Source of the DNA: Apus apus
Taxonomy: Eukaryota > Chordata > Aves > Apodiformes > Apodidae
Assembly: GCF_020740795.1 (NCBI RefSeq)
Contig: NC_067282.1
Location: forward strand, 148,414,858-148,478,857
Direction: 5' to 3'
DNA length: 64,000 nt
Each line of letters starts with the position of its first letter. The first letter of the stretch is position 1. Position numbers and translations under genes: made by a program. The notes under the pieces are model-generated. The model was not told where the DNA came from and did no database searches. It worked only from the letters and a program-made list of their open reading frames with translations. This document shows positions 13,347-24,298 of the stretch, piece after piece.

Positions 13347-13704
13347 GAATCATGGGATCATTTTGGTTGGAAAAGACCTTCAAGGTCATAAAATCCAACC
13401 ATTAACCCAGCTGTGCCAAGCCCACCACTGAACCACGTCCCTAAGCACCACCTTTATGTGGCTATTAAACACCTCCAGGGACGGCGACTCCACCGCTTCC
13501 CTGGGCAGCCTGTGTCCCAGCACCTGGCAACCTGTCCAGTGAAGAATTTTTTTCCTGATATCCAATCTAGCACAACTTGAGGCTGTTTCCTTTGGTCATA
13601 TCACTCATTACTGGGGAGACCAACCCGCACCTCACTCCAACCTCCTGTCAGGGAGTTGTAGAGAGCGCTACGCTCTGCCCTCCGCCTCCTTTTTCTCCAG
13701 ACGG
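13347..13704 (-). mobile_element. CR1 retrotransposon 3' fragment
   Basis: Antisense CR1 3' end. GAATCATGGGATCATTTTGG is followed by the conserved order AAGACCTTCAAGGTC, ATCCAACC, CCACGTCCCTAAGCACC, CTTCCCTGGGCAGCC, GTGAAGAATTTTTTTCC and CTTTTTCTCCAGAC. About 360 bp of 3' UTR are kept and no reverse transcriptase. The C-run that follows (about 13708-13720) separates it from the CpG-rich block. Several CpGs decay as expected for an old methylated repeat. Confidence 0.9.
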
Positions 13705-13887
13705 AACCCCCCCCCCCCCCAGACACGCAGCATTATCGCCGCTATCACATCGCCGAGCAACGTGGCTTTACCTCCGAGCTCTGTACCCTGCAGGTGACCG
13801 GTAGCACCCCTCGGGCCGGGCCGGGCCGGGCCGGGGCCTGCCCGCCCAGCGCCATGGAGCGGCACCGGCCGCCGCTGCCCCGGCTCG

Positions 13888-13900
13888 CCGCCAGGTGGCG
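13888..13900 (+). promoter_or_regulatory. CTCF-like binding motif
   Basis: CCGCCAGGTGGCG is a close match to the core CTCF consensus (CCASYAGRKGGC). It sits in the CpG-rich block about 65 bp before the CCTT array. CTCF prefers unmethylated CpG DNA, so the context fits, but this is only a motif match. Confidence 0.4.
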
Positions 13901-13963
13901 ACGCAACAGCGCGGCCCGGGCCTGCCTGCCTTCCTTCCCGGGCCCCGGCTTTGCTTCCCCGGG

Positions 13964-14039
13964 CCTTCCTTCCTTCCTTCCTTCCTTCCTTCCTTCCTTC
14001 CTTCCTTCCTTCCTTCCTTCCTTCCTTCCTTCCTTCCTT

Positions 14040-14071
<32 letters not shown>

Positions 14072-14425
14072 CCTTCCTGCCTTCCTGCCTGCCTTCCTGC
14101 CTTCCTGCCTTCCTGCCTTCCTTCCTTCCTTCCTTCCTTCCTTCCTTCCTTCCTTCCTTCCTTCCTTCCTTCCTTCCTTCCTTCCTTCCTTCCTTCCTGC
14201 CTTCCTGCCTTCCTGCCTTCCTTCCTTCCTTCCTTCCTTCCTTCCTTCCTTCCTTCCTTCCTTCCTTCCTTCCTTCCTTCCTTCCTGCCTGCCTGCCTGC
14301 CTTCCTTCCTTCCTTCCTTCCTTCCTTCCTTCCTTCCTTCCTTCCTTCCTTCCTTCCTTCCTTCCTTCCTTCCTTCCTTCCTTCCTTCCTTCCTTCCTTC
14401 CTTCCTTCCTTCCTTCCTTCCTTCC
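13964..14425. repeat. Giant (CCTT)n / (CCTG)n tetranucleotide array
   Basis: About 462 bp of uninterrupted tetranucleotide repeat, roughly 115 units, pure pyrimidine apart from the G of CCTG variants. The CCTG variants cluster in three islands (about 14052-14118, 14197-14217 and 14284-14300), which suggests internal block duplication. Because 4 and 3 share a 12-base period, the array is open in all frames on both strands. That produces long PSFL- or KEGR-repeat open frames, which are not genes. Homopurine-homopyrimidine tracts of this kind can adopt triplex (H-DNA) structure and are length-unstable. Confidence 0.98.
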
Positions 14426-14816
14426 CCGAGGGTTTCCCGCCCGGCCTCCCTCTCCTCCCTGTTCTGCTGAAACGTGGACCCGGGGCTGTGCTGTTCTCCC
14501 ATCCCAGAGGTGTTTTGTGTTATTTCCCCGCTCCCGCTCAGGAGGTTGCCGGCATCCCGCGCAGCTGGCGGGCAGTTTTATCTGGGTTTCAGGATGGCAA
14601 CGAGGCCGCTGTAAATCTATAGAGGTGTGTCTTGAATCAGCTCCTGCCCAGAGCTCATTCATCACCGGGGAAGGAGCAGCTTGGAGGGCTCCTCAGCTCT
14701 CTGTGAGGGGGGAACATGGTGGGGAGAGCAGCAGTGGGAAGCAGGTAGGTCACAGCAGCCCTGCCACAGGGCTCCCTGGCAGCTCTCTTCCCTCTAACTG
14801 TGCTTGAAGTATCGGC

Positions 14817-14890
14817 GAAAAAAACCAACAAAGCAAACAACAACAAAAAAACCCCCAACCAAATAGACAGAAACAAACAAACAAACAAAC
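14817..14890 (+). repeat. A-rich (CAAA)n low-complexity tract
   Basis: Runs of A interrupted by C, ending in several AAAC/CAAA units. It may be the A-rich tail of an unrecognised retroelement, but no element was identified upstream. No other function is apparent. Confidence 0.8.
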
Positions 14891-17800
14891 CCCGAAGCAG
14901 CAGATCTGGGAGTTTCTCCTCCTGCTACCAAACCTGTCCTGCTGAGGTATCTCTTCGCTTACTCCTGCAGAGTCTGGTTCTGCCAGAGTTGTTGGTTTTT
15001 TTTATGGTTGTTGTTCCTGACCAAAAGCAGGCCATAAACAGGGAAATGGAGCGAAATGAGGAAGAAGAAAAGAAACAAAGATTTCTTCTCAAATTATTGT
15101 TAACTGCGACGTGGGCAGCTGCCAAGGGCAGCCAGGCCCAACTGCTGAAGGAAGCAAAATGGCCATGCTTGGGTTCCTCCTTGGCATGTGCCGAGTCCCA
15201 GGGAGCTAAAGGGGACACTACAGCAGTGAGGGTGCACAGGACATGCCCCCCCACCACTCTCTCTGCAGGCCATGTGCCCCCTGGGTTGTGCCCCACAGCA
15301 CCTAGGAGGGCGGGAAACCCTGCTGTCCCCTCTGCCTCCTGCTCGTCTTTGCAAGGCTGCACAATTCAGTTTGGGCCCTGCTGCTGAGGAGCCTTGATCT
15401 GAGCCTGCCGCACTATAGTTGCAAAGGAGAAGGAAATTGCAGTTTAAGCTGAAGGCCACCCAGTTAGCTGGGATCCTGGGCCTCCCTTCTGGGTGCAGCT
15501 CAGAGTAGGAGAATTCCGGTCCGTGTCTCAGCAGATCTGCCTCTGTGTAGGCAAGAGGGCAAAAAGAAGTTAATGTTTAAGCCTGAGTCCTTATTTTGTA
15601 CTCTTTCACCCTAAGGGTCTCTGTTTTTCATTATGGTTTTCATTATATGTAGGACTGGCCTTGGGAGCATAGAAAAATCCCAAGTGCCTTCAGGATATAT
15701 AAACACCAGGCTCTCCTTTGTGGAGATCTCTTTAGTAAACCAGATTTTATAGCTGAAGTTCAGCACTAATTTCTCCCTGAGACCCAGAAGCAGCACTCAG
15801 AACTCCCCACCCCCAATTAGTAAATGTGTATCTGCCTGGGAGCAGAAGATAGAAGCTGTTCATTTGGTCATCAAGAGTTAAGTGAAGGGGCAGCACAGCT
15901 CTCCTTACCTCATCTAGATCTAACATAGCATCCCCTCAGGCTGCACGGGTATTGCTGCCCTGTAGCTCTCCTTTCCACTCTGGTGGGTAGAGGAGGGCAG
16001 TCCTTTCTGTCTTAATCCTAGGTGTGATGGTTGCAGCAGCGGCTGGTTCTGGAGCTTCCACAGCTTGCCTGCCCGGAGCTAAGAAGGCTGAGTTGGTGTC
16101 AGGAACAGGCCGAGATGGTCTCTTATGAAGAGTCTAAAACTGTCATGTGTGGTGTATGCATCAATCTAGTGCTGATATTCAGGAGGAGAAAGGGGTTTCA
16201 TAATTCACACATGAGGAAGAGTGAGGGGAGAGCTGTTTACCTAAGCGTCGTCTTTTAGCTGTGCATCTACATATCGACCCATGGTCACCCACAGGTTGCA
16301 AACCCTCTGGGAGAAGGCAGCTGTCTTTTTGTTCAAGGTATATCCAGATACTGTGGTGAAGTTTTTCACTGATTAGAGATATGTAGTGACACTGTGGGTA
16401 ATTAGCAATGATGCACATTGATTGCAGAAGTGCAGAAAACAGCCAGGAAACTTGCTCTGTTCGGTATTACTTGGACAGTAGATGAGACAGACCATAAAAA
16501 GAGCTTTTAAATTTTGCTGATAGTGGGTGATATTGAAATAGCAAAAGGAGGCAGGTGAAATAGCTAGAGTTAAACAAATTAATTGGGATGGCGACATTGA
16601 AGTGCTGTATTCTGGCTTGCTCTACCACTCCAGTTAGTCCAAGCCTTCTCTCTTTCCTGAAGTGTCAGTGGCCACATATGACAATTCCCGTATTGTCTGT
16701 ACTTTGGAGGTAAAGGAACTGAGGCACAGAAGGTGAAGCACTGGCTTTACACAGCATCTTAGTAGTAGAAGCAGAATAAAAGTCTGCTGATGATAGTATT
16801 AGCAATATTAGCCTATTAATGGTACTTCTTTAAGGAACAAAAAAACACTACCTGGAGAGCATGTTGGTAACATTTCACTCTGTGTGAAGAATAGTGCCAG
16901 TCAGAATTGGAGATCCTCTTATTGCATACTGAACTTAAGCAATTGGTCTTTGAATCTGATGGAGAAACAAAGAATGGCACAAACTTGCCTTTGAAAAATT
17001 GTCTTTATTAGACCAGTCTTGCTAAAATTGCTCAGAGTAACAGATTCTAAATTTGAGCTACTGAATTAGTCTAAATGGAAACTGTGACAGCCAGCCTTAA
17101 AGTGGAGAAAATTGGATTTAAGAATTGGACCTTGGGCATAGCAGGATGTCTAGGAAGTTGCTGTGCTATAGCTGATGAATTCATATGGAGCATGGATTTC
17201 ATGCTGGTGAATAGCAATGTAATAAATGTTCTACAGAAACATTACAAACCCAGGCTGGAGAAATTCCCCTTAAAGAAGTGACCCAGGTGAGAAAATACTT
17301 TGTAGACATATAATCTGCTGTGAGCAAACTGCAACCCTGTGAGCATACTCGCAACCATGTGTGGCATCTTCCCAGTGCATGAAGGAGGAGGAAGAAAATG
17401 CTCTTTGAAACAGAGTAGTGAGAGCGGAACGAGCAAATGCTTTTGAGTGAATTCCTGTGTGCAAAAGCATTTCCAGGGTCAGGCCTCAGTTACAAAGACT
17501 CTTGAAGGACAGCACCTCTGGTCAGTCAGAAAACCCTGTGGCAATGGTAAGAGCTATGCTCTTAGTAGGTTCTGGTTCAAAGGGCATTGGTAAGGAAAAG
17601 GTGAAGGTAGGTGTAGAAAGTTTTGAAAGAGGCTGAACAGTTAGATAAGACAGGTTTAAAAAGGTTTTCTGGAGAAGACAGTAAGCTTTATTAATGTCCT
17701 CCTAATACCAGCTTGCTTCTTTCACATAAGGGAAAAAAAATCCATTACTATTACCCAACTCACAAATGATAGTATCTAGTCTTGAAGAATCCTGTTCTGT

Positions 17801-20800
17801 AATATTTTACATGGAACAAGAATCTTTTTGAGAAATACTTGTGAGCACCTTTGCTTGTTAGCATGTAAAGGGGTATAAGGGTTCATAGGACTAAAATGCA
17901 ATAAGGATAAACAACAACCTCACACACACATACCCCCCTTAACTCTACAAAACCATTTTTCCATTGGTGTTTCCTACTGATATACTATATAAAGAAACAC
18001 AGCAGCTTTTTGGTATTAAACTAAAAGTTGTTGCTGGTTTCTTAGAGACCCATATTGCAGTTTCTCCATCTGCCTGCAGGTTTTTGTATTTCCATCTGGT
18101 ATTAGGACTCTCTAGAATGCAGTAGTCATTCTTGGCACTAGCTAGCAATATATTCCTTAAAATAATAAAATGAGGTTAATGTGTTGTTGTTTTAATTCTG
18201 AAATATAAACTCATAGTTTCAGCATTTTGTAGTTCCTCTGAGTAGAGTCCACATCTGTTGGCAAGTGCTGAGCAGAATCCTGGGTTAGCTGTCAGTTTTA
18301 GTGCACACTTCCTACGCATCTCCAGTGACTTAACATAATCCATCTCCCTGTCTCCACTCCTTATCGGCAAGATCGAGGTGATAACACCACCACATGGGGG
18401 TGACATGGAGATAAATGTAATCAAGAGATTGTGCAGGTGTTATTGTACTAACAACCACAAAATACCTAAGGTTTCTTATCTAAATATGAAGGTTAAGCAG
18501 GCACTAACACAATTGCAGCCTTGAGAAGTAGCTGGTTTGCATTCTTTTCACTGATAAAAGGGAGCTGCTTTGTCCAGTTTCAGACCACTCATCAAGAATG
18601 CAGAATAGGACTTCTTTTGAGCTGCAAAATGAATTGCAATGGGCATAGCACGTGGGTATGTAATGCTATCTGAAATGCTAAGGATTGGACTTCCCATAGA
18701 GCTGCACACTCTGAATGGAGATTTGGCATTTTCTAAAGGGTTCATCTCCCATTGAGAACAAGGAGAGACGCTGGGAGCTTAAGCACTTTTGAAAAAAACT
18801 TGGCCCTCTCTACAGCAGCTGAGCTTTCGTGAGAGTGAAAAAGTGGAGGAGGGCTGTGTGGAGTCAAACCATATGTAATCTCGGAGCAGCGGCCCCCTGT
18901 GACCTGGCTGGCAAATGGAATAGCGTGAGTGTAATGTGCATGCTGATGGAGAGAGGGAGAATTATGACAGAACTAATGGGACACCTGTATCAGAGCTTCA
19001 AAAGGTTAATATGCTTGTCACAAGACTGAAGTTGGTCTTTCCTGGCAGCAGTAGCTCTTCAAAAGTCTTCTCACTATTTGTTTTACCAGTGCCGTATGCA
19101 TCAGTATTGTGCTTTTCAGCCACGTATGTGGCTTTGAAGTCCTAATCCTGTACTGACTAGGGTCAAATTCAAAGGCTTTTCTCTGTCCCATCCCCTTAAG
19201 CTTCTGATATGACTTTTATTGTGAGGCAGTCAGGCATTGAGCCGATTCCCGGGTACAAAAATGCACACCTATGTTTTCTTATGAGAGGCATCCTACTCTG
19301 TTCATACACACTGACCTGTCTACAGAAAGGTTTTTACTTTTGATTGGACTGAAAAGTTTTGAAACTATCAAAAATATAGCTTTCCCCCCCCATTTCTTTA
19401 TCTCTGCCTTTTTGCTCCTGTTCTGAAACCATGTGTCAGACGTGCTGGAATACCAGCACACATTGGAGAGTAGCTGTCATTCTTTTGTGGCACCGTTGCC
19501 TTGGAGCTCTGTATGTCAGAAAAGGACATACCCATCCTCTTCTTCTAGATGGTCTTCTATGGAGGAAGCCAGCTTAGATTAGTTGGAATTAGTTTGGTAA
19601 CTTGTATCCCATAATGGGTACCTGTGTCTGTTTCTGTAGGAATACAGGTTTTCAGTGTATTTTGCTTTGAGTCCCTCAGTTCTGTATGGATACTCTCTTG
19701 AGATACTGCTGGGTTATGAGCCTATATACTTTTCAGAGGAATGTTTGCCATTCTCTATGCTGCCATGCTTCCTTCCAGCTCTGTGTCTTGCAATAAGTTC
19801 TAACCTTCTAGGCTGTGTAGTGAAAGCCTGCTTAAGCTGGTCACTGAGGGGAGGGGTTTGAATCCTCAATATATTCCTAGGTGAACTACCTGTCATAAAT
19901 GGGGAAGGCCTCCTAAAGTCCTTCCTTGAGGGAATGAATTCTGGTAGATATTAAATAGTGGTAATGGCTGGGTTTTTTTATGTCAATGGAAAAGCTTAGA
20001 AGTGCTGAACAAGATGATTTGCAGCAAAAGCCACAAAGTCCCTTCCCTCTATCTGTGTTATACTTGTGTGTAACCCCACCTTATACTGTGCTGCTCAATG
20101 TCTACTTCACAGGCAGTACAAGGGACGAGAAATTAGGCTACAAAGAGCTGCTGTATTCTCTCTGTGGTGCAGGCAAACCAGTTTCACCTGAGGACAAGAG
20201 CAATATGGTTGCATTTCTTGCCCTCAGGTACCAGACCTTGGTACACCCCTTGCTTGTGGCCAGGAGAAGATCCATCATGCAAGTAGGGGTGCTGAATTCA
20301 CCTTCTTCCCTTTGTCTCAGATTTTAAACTGAAATGCCAGACACCATTGAACTGACACTTATTTTCCTTCTGTCTAGGGTAACTGGTATATCAATATTTT
20401 GGTTTAGAACATATTTTATGCTAAATACAATATTTTACAAAATAACTGACTTGACAATATAGAAGAGTTTAAATGTTTTCATTTCCAGGTTTTATGTGCA
20501 ATAAAATGATGACTGGTATCAAATAGGTGTAATTTAATTTTTATGTGACTATTTCTCCCTCTCCAATTCTCAAATAAAATGCTCAGCACCCTGTAAAAAG
20601 CCCACCTGCACTAAGAGATTGCTTTTTGTTGGCCTCTAGAGCACTAGTTTTAATTTGCTAACAGGAGAAAATGTATTGAAGGAGGATTATACAAGCTAAG
20701 GGACATTTTTAGAATGGGAGAGAGAAAGTGAATCAGCAGGCAATGAACTCCAGGAAACAGACTAATGCAAACGGGTGCAGCCTTAATTGTGAATACTCTT

Positions 20801-21139
20801 CTGCACAGTGTGTTTAAATTCTGCCCCTTTTGCTTGCTGCACAGGAGAGGTCCTCCAGCCGGATCATTCTTCTGTCCCTTATGTTGCAGCCAGCAGGAAA
20901 AGCAGAGTAGATACTTCTCTTTAAAAAGGTGTTTCAGTTTCTTTAAACCGTTTGGTCCTGCTCAAGGGAATCTCTCTGGCAGAATGTACTGCCTTGGTCT
21001 TCATTCAGTCCAGGGTCACCTTCCTCCCCCAGTTTGTTTGTCACCGTGTCCAGGATGCTGTGCACATGAGAGGAGTCACTGTGCTCCTGGAGTCTTCTCC
21101 TTCTGTTGGTGCCCACATCTGTACCATGCATAAAATCAA
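14891..21139. other. Non-coding stretch with a MIR relic
   Basis: No gene was recognised. Open frames of up to 195 codons near 14.8-15.4 kb begin inside the A-rich tract and have no recognisable domains. The only repeat identified is a MIR-like relic at 16698-16790. The 20.76-21.14 kb part may hold the decayed upstream end of the CR1 that follows. Confidence 0.55.
16698..16790 (-). repeat. MIR SINE relic
   Basis: GGTAAAGGAACTGAGGCACA, then AGGTGAAG, then ACACAGCATCTTAGTAGTAG, matches the antisense MIR core (gaggaaactgaggcacagag, gtgacttgcc, cacacagctagtaagtggc) in the right order with moderate divergence. MIR elements are ancient amniote SINEs and are short and worn in birds. Confidence 0.6.
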
Positions 21140-22015
21140 GTGAATGTGTCAAGAGGCCCACATGGATAAATGAGAAGCTCCAGACAAAACCCAAATATGA
21201 AAAGGAAGAATACAAGAGGTGGGAGCAGGGAGAGGTGTCCCAGAAGGAATGTACAGACACTATCTGAATGTGCCAAAGCCCATGTGGAGCTGAATCCAGT
21301 GAAGGCTATTAAAGGGTAACAGGGAGGGTTTCTACTAGTACATCAGTAGCAAAAGCAGGAGTAGGCAAAAGGAAGAGTAGGCAAACTATGGGCCTGCTGC
21401 TGAATGGGACAAAGGACATGGAGAAGGCTGGGTTATGTAGTCAGTGCCTTTGCCTTGGTGTGGCCTTCAGGAATTCCAGTCCCCTGAGACAAGAAGAGTC
21501 TGAAACAATAAAGACTTACAGCAGAGAAAGATCAGATTAGGGAATGTGCACACAAACTGAACGTGCTCAAGTCCATGAGGCCTGATGGGATGCATACATG
21601 ACTGGTCAGGGAGCTCGCTGATATCCCTCCAAAGCTGCTCTCTGTTATCTTTGAAGGGTAATACTGATCAGCAGAGGTTCCTGAAGACTGGAAGAAAGCA
21701 AACGTGTCTATCTGCAAGCGGGGCAAGAAAGAGGATCTGGGGAACTACAGGCTGGTCAGGCTTACCTCAGTATCTGGGACAATAATGGAGCAGCTAATGC
21801 TGGAAAACATTTGCAAGCATGCAAAGGATAAGAAGGTGATTTGGAGTAGTCAGCATGGATTTATGAGAGGAAAAACATGCTTAACTGACCTGGTAGCCTT
21901 CTACGATGAGATGTCTGGTATGTTGGACAAGCAGAGGGCAGTGGATGCTGTTTATCTCGACTTTAGTAAGGTTTATGAGACTGTCTCCCAGTGTCTGTTC
22001 TCACAGACAACCTGA
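21140..22015 (+). mobile_element. CR1 retrotransposon, internal part of ORF2 (reverse transcriptase fingers)
   Basis: Sense-strand CR1. Recognisable pieces in order are: a pre-RT segment (AGAAGCTCCAGACAAAAC, ATACAAGAGGTGGGAGCAG), a linker (GACATGGAGAAGGCTG), then RT fingers in the frame 21704-22015 (KKEDLGNYRLVRLTSVSG, SSQHGFMRGKTCLTDLVAFY, VYLDFSKVYETVSQ). Motif A keeps its first aspartate, but the usual SKAFDTVSH is altered to SKVYETVSQ. Frames are broken upstream of 21700, and similarity stops near 22015 before motifs B and C. It has no CR1 tail, so it lost its 3' part after insertion, unlike the usual 5' truncation. Confidence 0.88.
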
Positions 22016-23034
22016 CAAAAGGCTGAGACTTTCAACCCTGTACTCCAGTCCTGGCTGCAGGGGTTGTTAATATTATTACTGGAAAATATACTTAACTGTG
22101 GGCCATGAATCCCAAGTGGACATAGCTGTGAAATGAAGTGATGGAAAGGGACAAGATGTAATATGCAACGTCCCACGTAGCACCCCCTGAGGACAGCTCA
22201 GCACTCTATTCCTTGTCAGTCTTGAGCACGTCCCTCCCTTGGGAGCATGAGAATCCTTCTGTGAGGATAAAGAATCTAATTCCTTTCACAGATTGACTCC
22301 CTAGCAGATCCTGGTACACAGCTGTGGTAGCATTGTGTTACTTGTACATTACCTGGTTTTCCAACATGAGGATTTGCTGAATGGAGTGTATTTCTTTGCC
22401 CTTTGAATAATTAAAATCTAGAAGACTTCTTTATTCTCAAAGGATGTATGCCCACACAACTCTTACAATATATATAAGGTTTCAAATAGTTAAAGACTAG
22501 TGAACCGAGCTCATGGTGTACGACAAATAGGAAAAAAAAGAAACAACAAAAAAACAACCTTTTTTGTTTTTTTCTGTTTAAATGGCTCAAATGGACCATC
22601 TGCTTCTGAAACAGATCATGTATTTTTTGATTTGGTTATGAACTGACCACAGCATTGCAAACTGTACTCATCTGGGAAAATAGCTGTTTTTATACACAGC
22701 ATGAGACTGGCAAGAGAGATGTGTCTACTCCGTTTTAGAAGTCAGACAGAAACTGGCACAGCCTAATTTGTATAAAACGGGGAAGATGTTAAATGGATGT
22801 TACCATAGCAGGAACATCCAATGAAACCCTTATTTGTGGGAAAGGAAAGCAGTCCTTCTAAGGTGACTTCACTTGGCCTTCTGTGATTCATATGGGATGT
22901 AGAATTACAGCATTTGTTCTTAAGCAGAATTATGGATGAGACCCAAGACTAACTGACAGCTCAGTTATTTCTTCCTGATACATTTCATTAATAGCCCCTG
23001 GCCCTCTCACCTCTATGAAATTGGGAACTAGTGA

Positions 23035-23402
23035 GGTGCCTGTAAGAGGCTAATTGCCTCCAGAGTCAATTGTCCTGGAGCCAATTGTTAATCTCCTGGT
23101 GTTAATTGCCAAAAGCAGGAGTAATCAAAGTAGGCAGGGGGTATAGGAGCTGCATGCATATTAGAGCAATGTAGCAAAATGCAGAAGGTGTTCAGCTCTG
23201 CTTTGTGACACCACAGCAGAGCTTAGCAAGTGGAAACATGATGAGGCACTAGCTGAATGTAAATCCTGAATGTTTGGCTGCATTTTTCATTCATCACCTT
23301 CAGATTGCTGTTCTACTGGTGAGTTATAAAACAGGTGGGGTGAAATCTGGTGCCTGAGGAGGTCAAATAAAAGGTGTTAGAGATCTGACAGGGGTGCCTG
23401 TA
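23035..23402 (+). other. Possible short insertion with promoter-like layout
   Basis: The direct repeat GGTGCCTGTA occurs at 23035-23044 and 23393-23402, bracketing about 350 bp. Inside are at least four TAATTG/CAATTG/TTAATTG motifs within 65 bp (23051-23110), then GGGGGTATAGGAGCTGC (TATA-like, near 23140), and AAATAAAAGG near 23366. The order (factor sites, TATA-like box, polyA signal, flanking repeat) would suit a small LTR or a cryptic promoter. GGTGCCTG also occurs a third time at 23349, so the flanking repeat may be chance. Confidence 0.25.
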
Positions 23403-24196
23403 TTACTTGGTGCTGAGATGACGCTGGCAGTGTTGTGATGGGTTTGGAAAGAAAAAGAATGGAAGTGCAACAGCTATGTAGCTTCCCTGTTTCGCCATGG
23501 CTTTTCAATTTGTTTTTTCTAGACTGAAGACTGAATTTAATCCTAGGGGTAAATTAATCTCATGTAACTTCTATTGAGTTGATCCTGCCTACATCAAGGT
23601 ACACCTTCAGTGTGTTTGACTTGTCCTTTAAGGATCTGGTTTCCTAACATAAGGTAACTGAATACCTTAGTGAGAAAGGGAGAGAAAACAGAGCTATTTT
23701 TAAAAAAAACAGCAAGTAAAATACACAAGCAACTATGAAATTGAACAGAATGTAGCATGGATCAAAAATCTGACCAGGTTTATAGTTTGTTAAGTTAAGG
23801 GAAAGGAATAATTTTTTATAAGATGCGTATTTTGCACATAATTTTTTTGCAAAAGTCCTGCTAGGTGCCTCTTTCATTCTGTTATACTGAGGGCTTTTGA
23901 GCATCCCAGTTTACAGCTTCTGTCTAGACTATGGTTTGACCTTTTGTTCCTGGTGTCAGATGGTGACTTTCAAGAACTTGAGTCTGCTGCTGCGGATGGG
24001 CAGAGGTGGAAGTGGCTGTTCCACTAACTTGAGCAGCTGGAACATCTGTTGGGGGGATAAAACAATCAGTTGTTTGTCTGGATGGTTGAGTGATAAGAGA
24101 CTTTGGCTGGGGAGCTTTGTCAGTAGGAGTGACAAATGTTTTATCTCCCAGTTTACAGTATAATGATAATTTTTCTAAATAAGTACAGATTACTTT

Positions 24197-24298
24197 GGGA
24201 TTTTTTGTCTTTGGGTTTGTTCTGTTTTGTTTGTTTGTTTTGGGTGTGGTTTTTTTGGTGGATTTTTGTTGGTTTTTTGTTTGTTTTGGGGTTTTTTT
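24197..24298 (+). repeat. T/G-rich low-complexity tract, (GTTT)n-like
   Basis: About 100 bp composed of T runs broken by G or GG (GTTTGTTTG, GTTTTTTTGG), essentially without A or C. It is simple sequence. On the - strand it gives a lysine/threonine/proline-rich open frame that is not a gene. Confidence 0.85.

Larger units (their letters stand above)
13728..14610. promoter_or_regulatory. Orphan CpG-rich block, possible unannotated promoter
   Basis: The sequence switches abruptly to GC- and CpG-rich DNA (13728-13963), continues after the tetranucleotide array (14425-14610) and returns to AT-rich DNA. It includes a GGGCC/GGGCCGG run at about 13812-13836, an ATG in good context at 13854 (GCGCCATGG) and possible donors CAG|GTGACC (13794) and CAG|GTGGCG (13895). 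It lies about 20 kb upstream of CHST11. It could be a distal alternative promoter of CHST11, a lncRNA promoter or an unmethylated regulatory island. No gene body could be followed from it. Confidence 0.45.

Noticed and set aside
13745..14807. Long open frames (up to 337 codons) on both strands with PSFL or KEGR repeats
   Set aside because: They are by-products of a 4-bp repeat that has no stop codon in any frame. The same array is open in all three frames on both strands.
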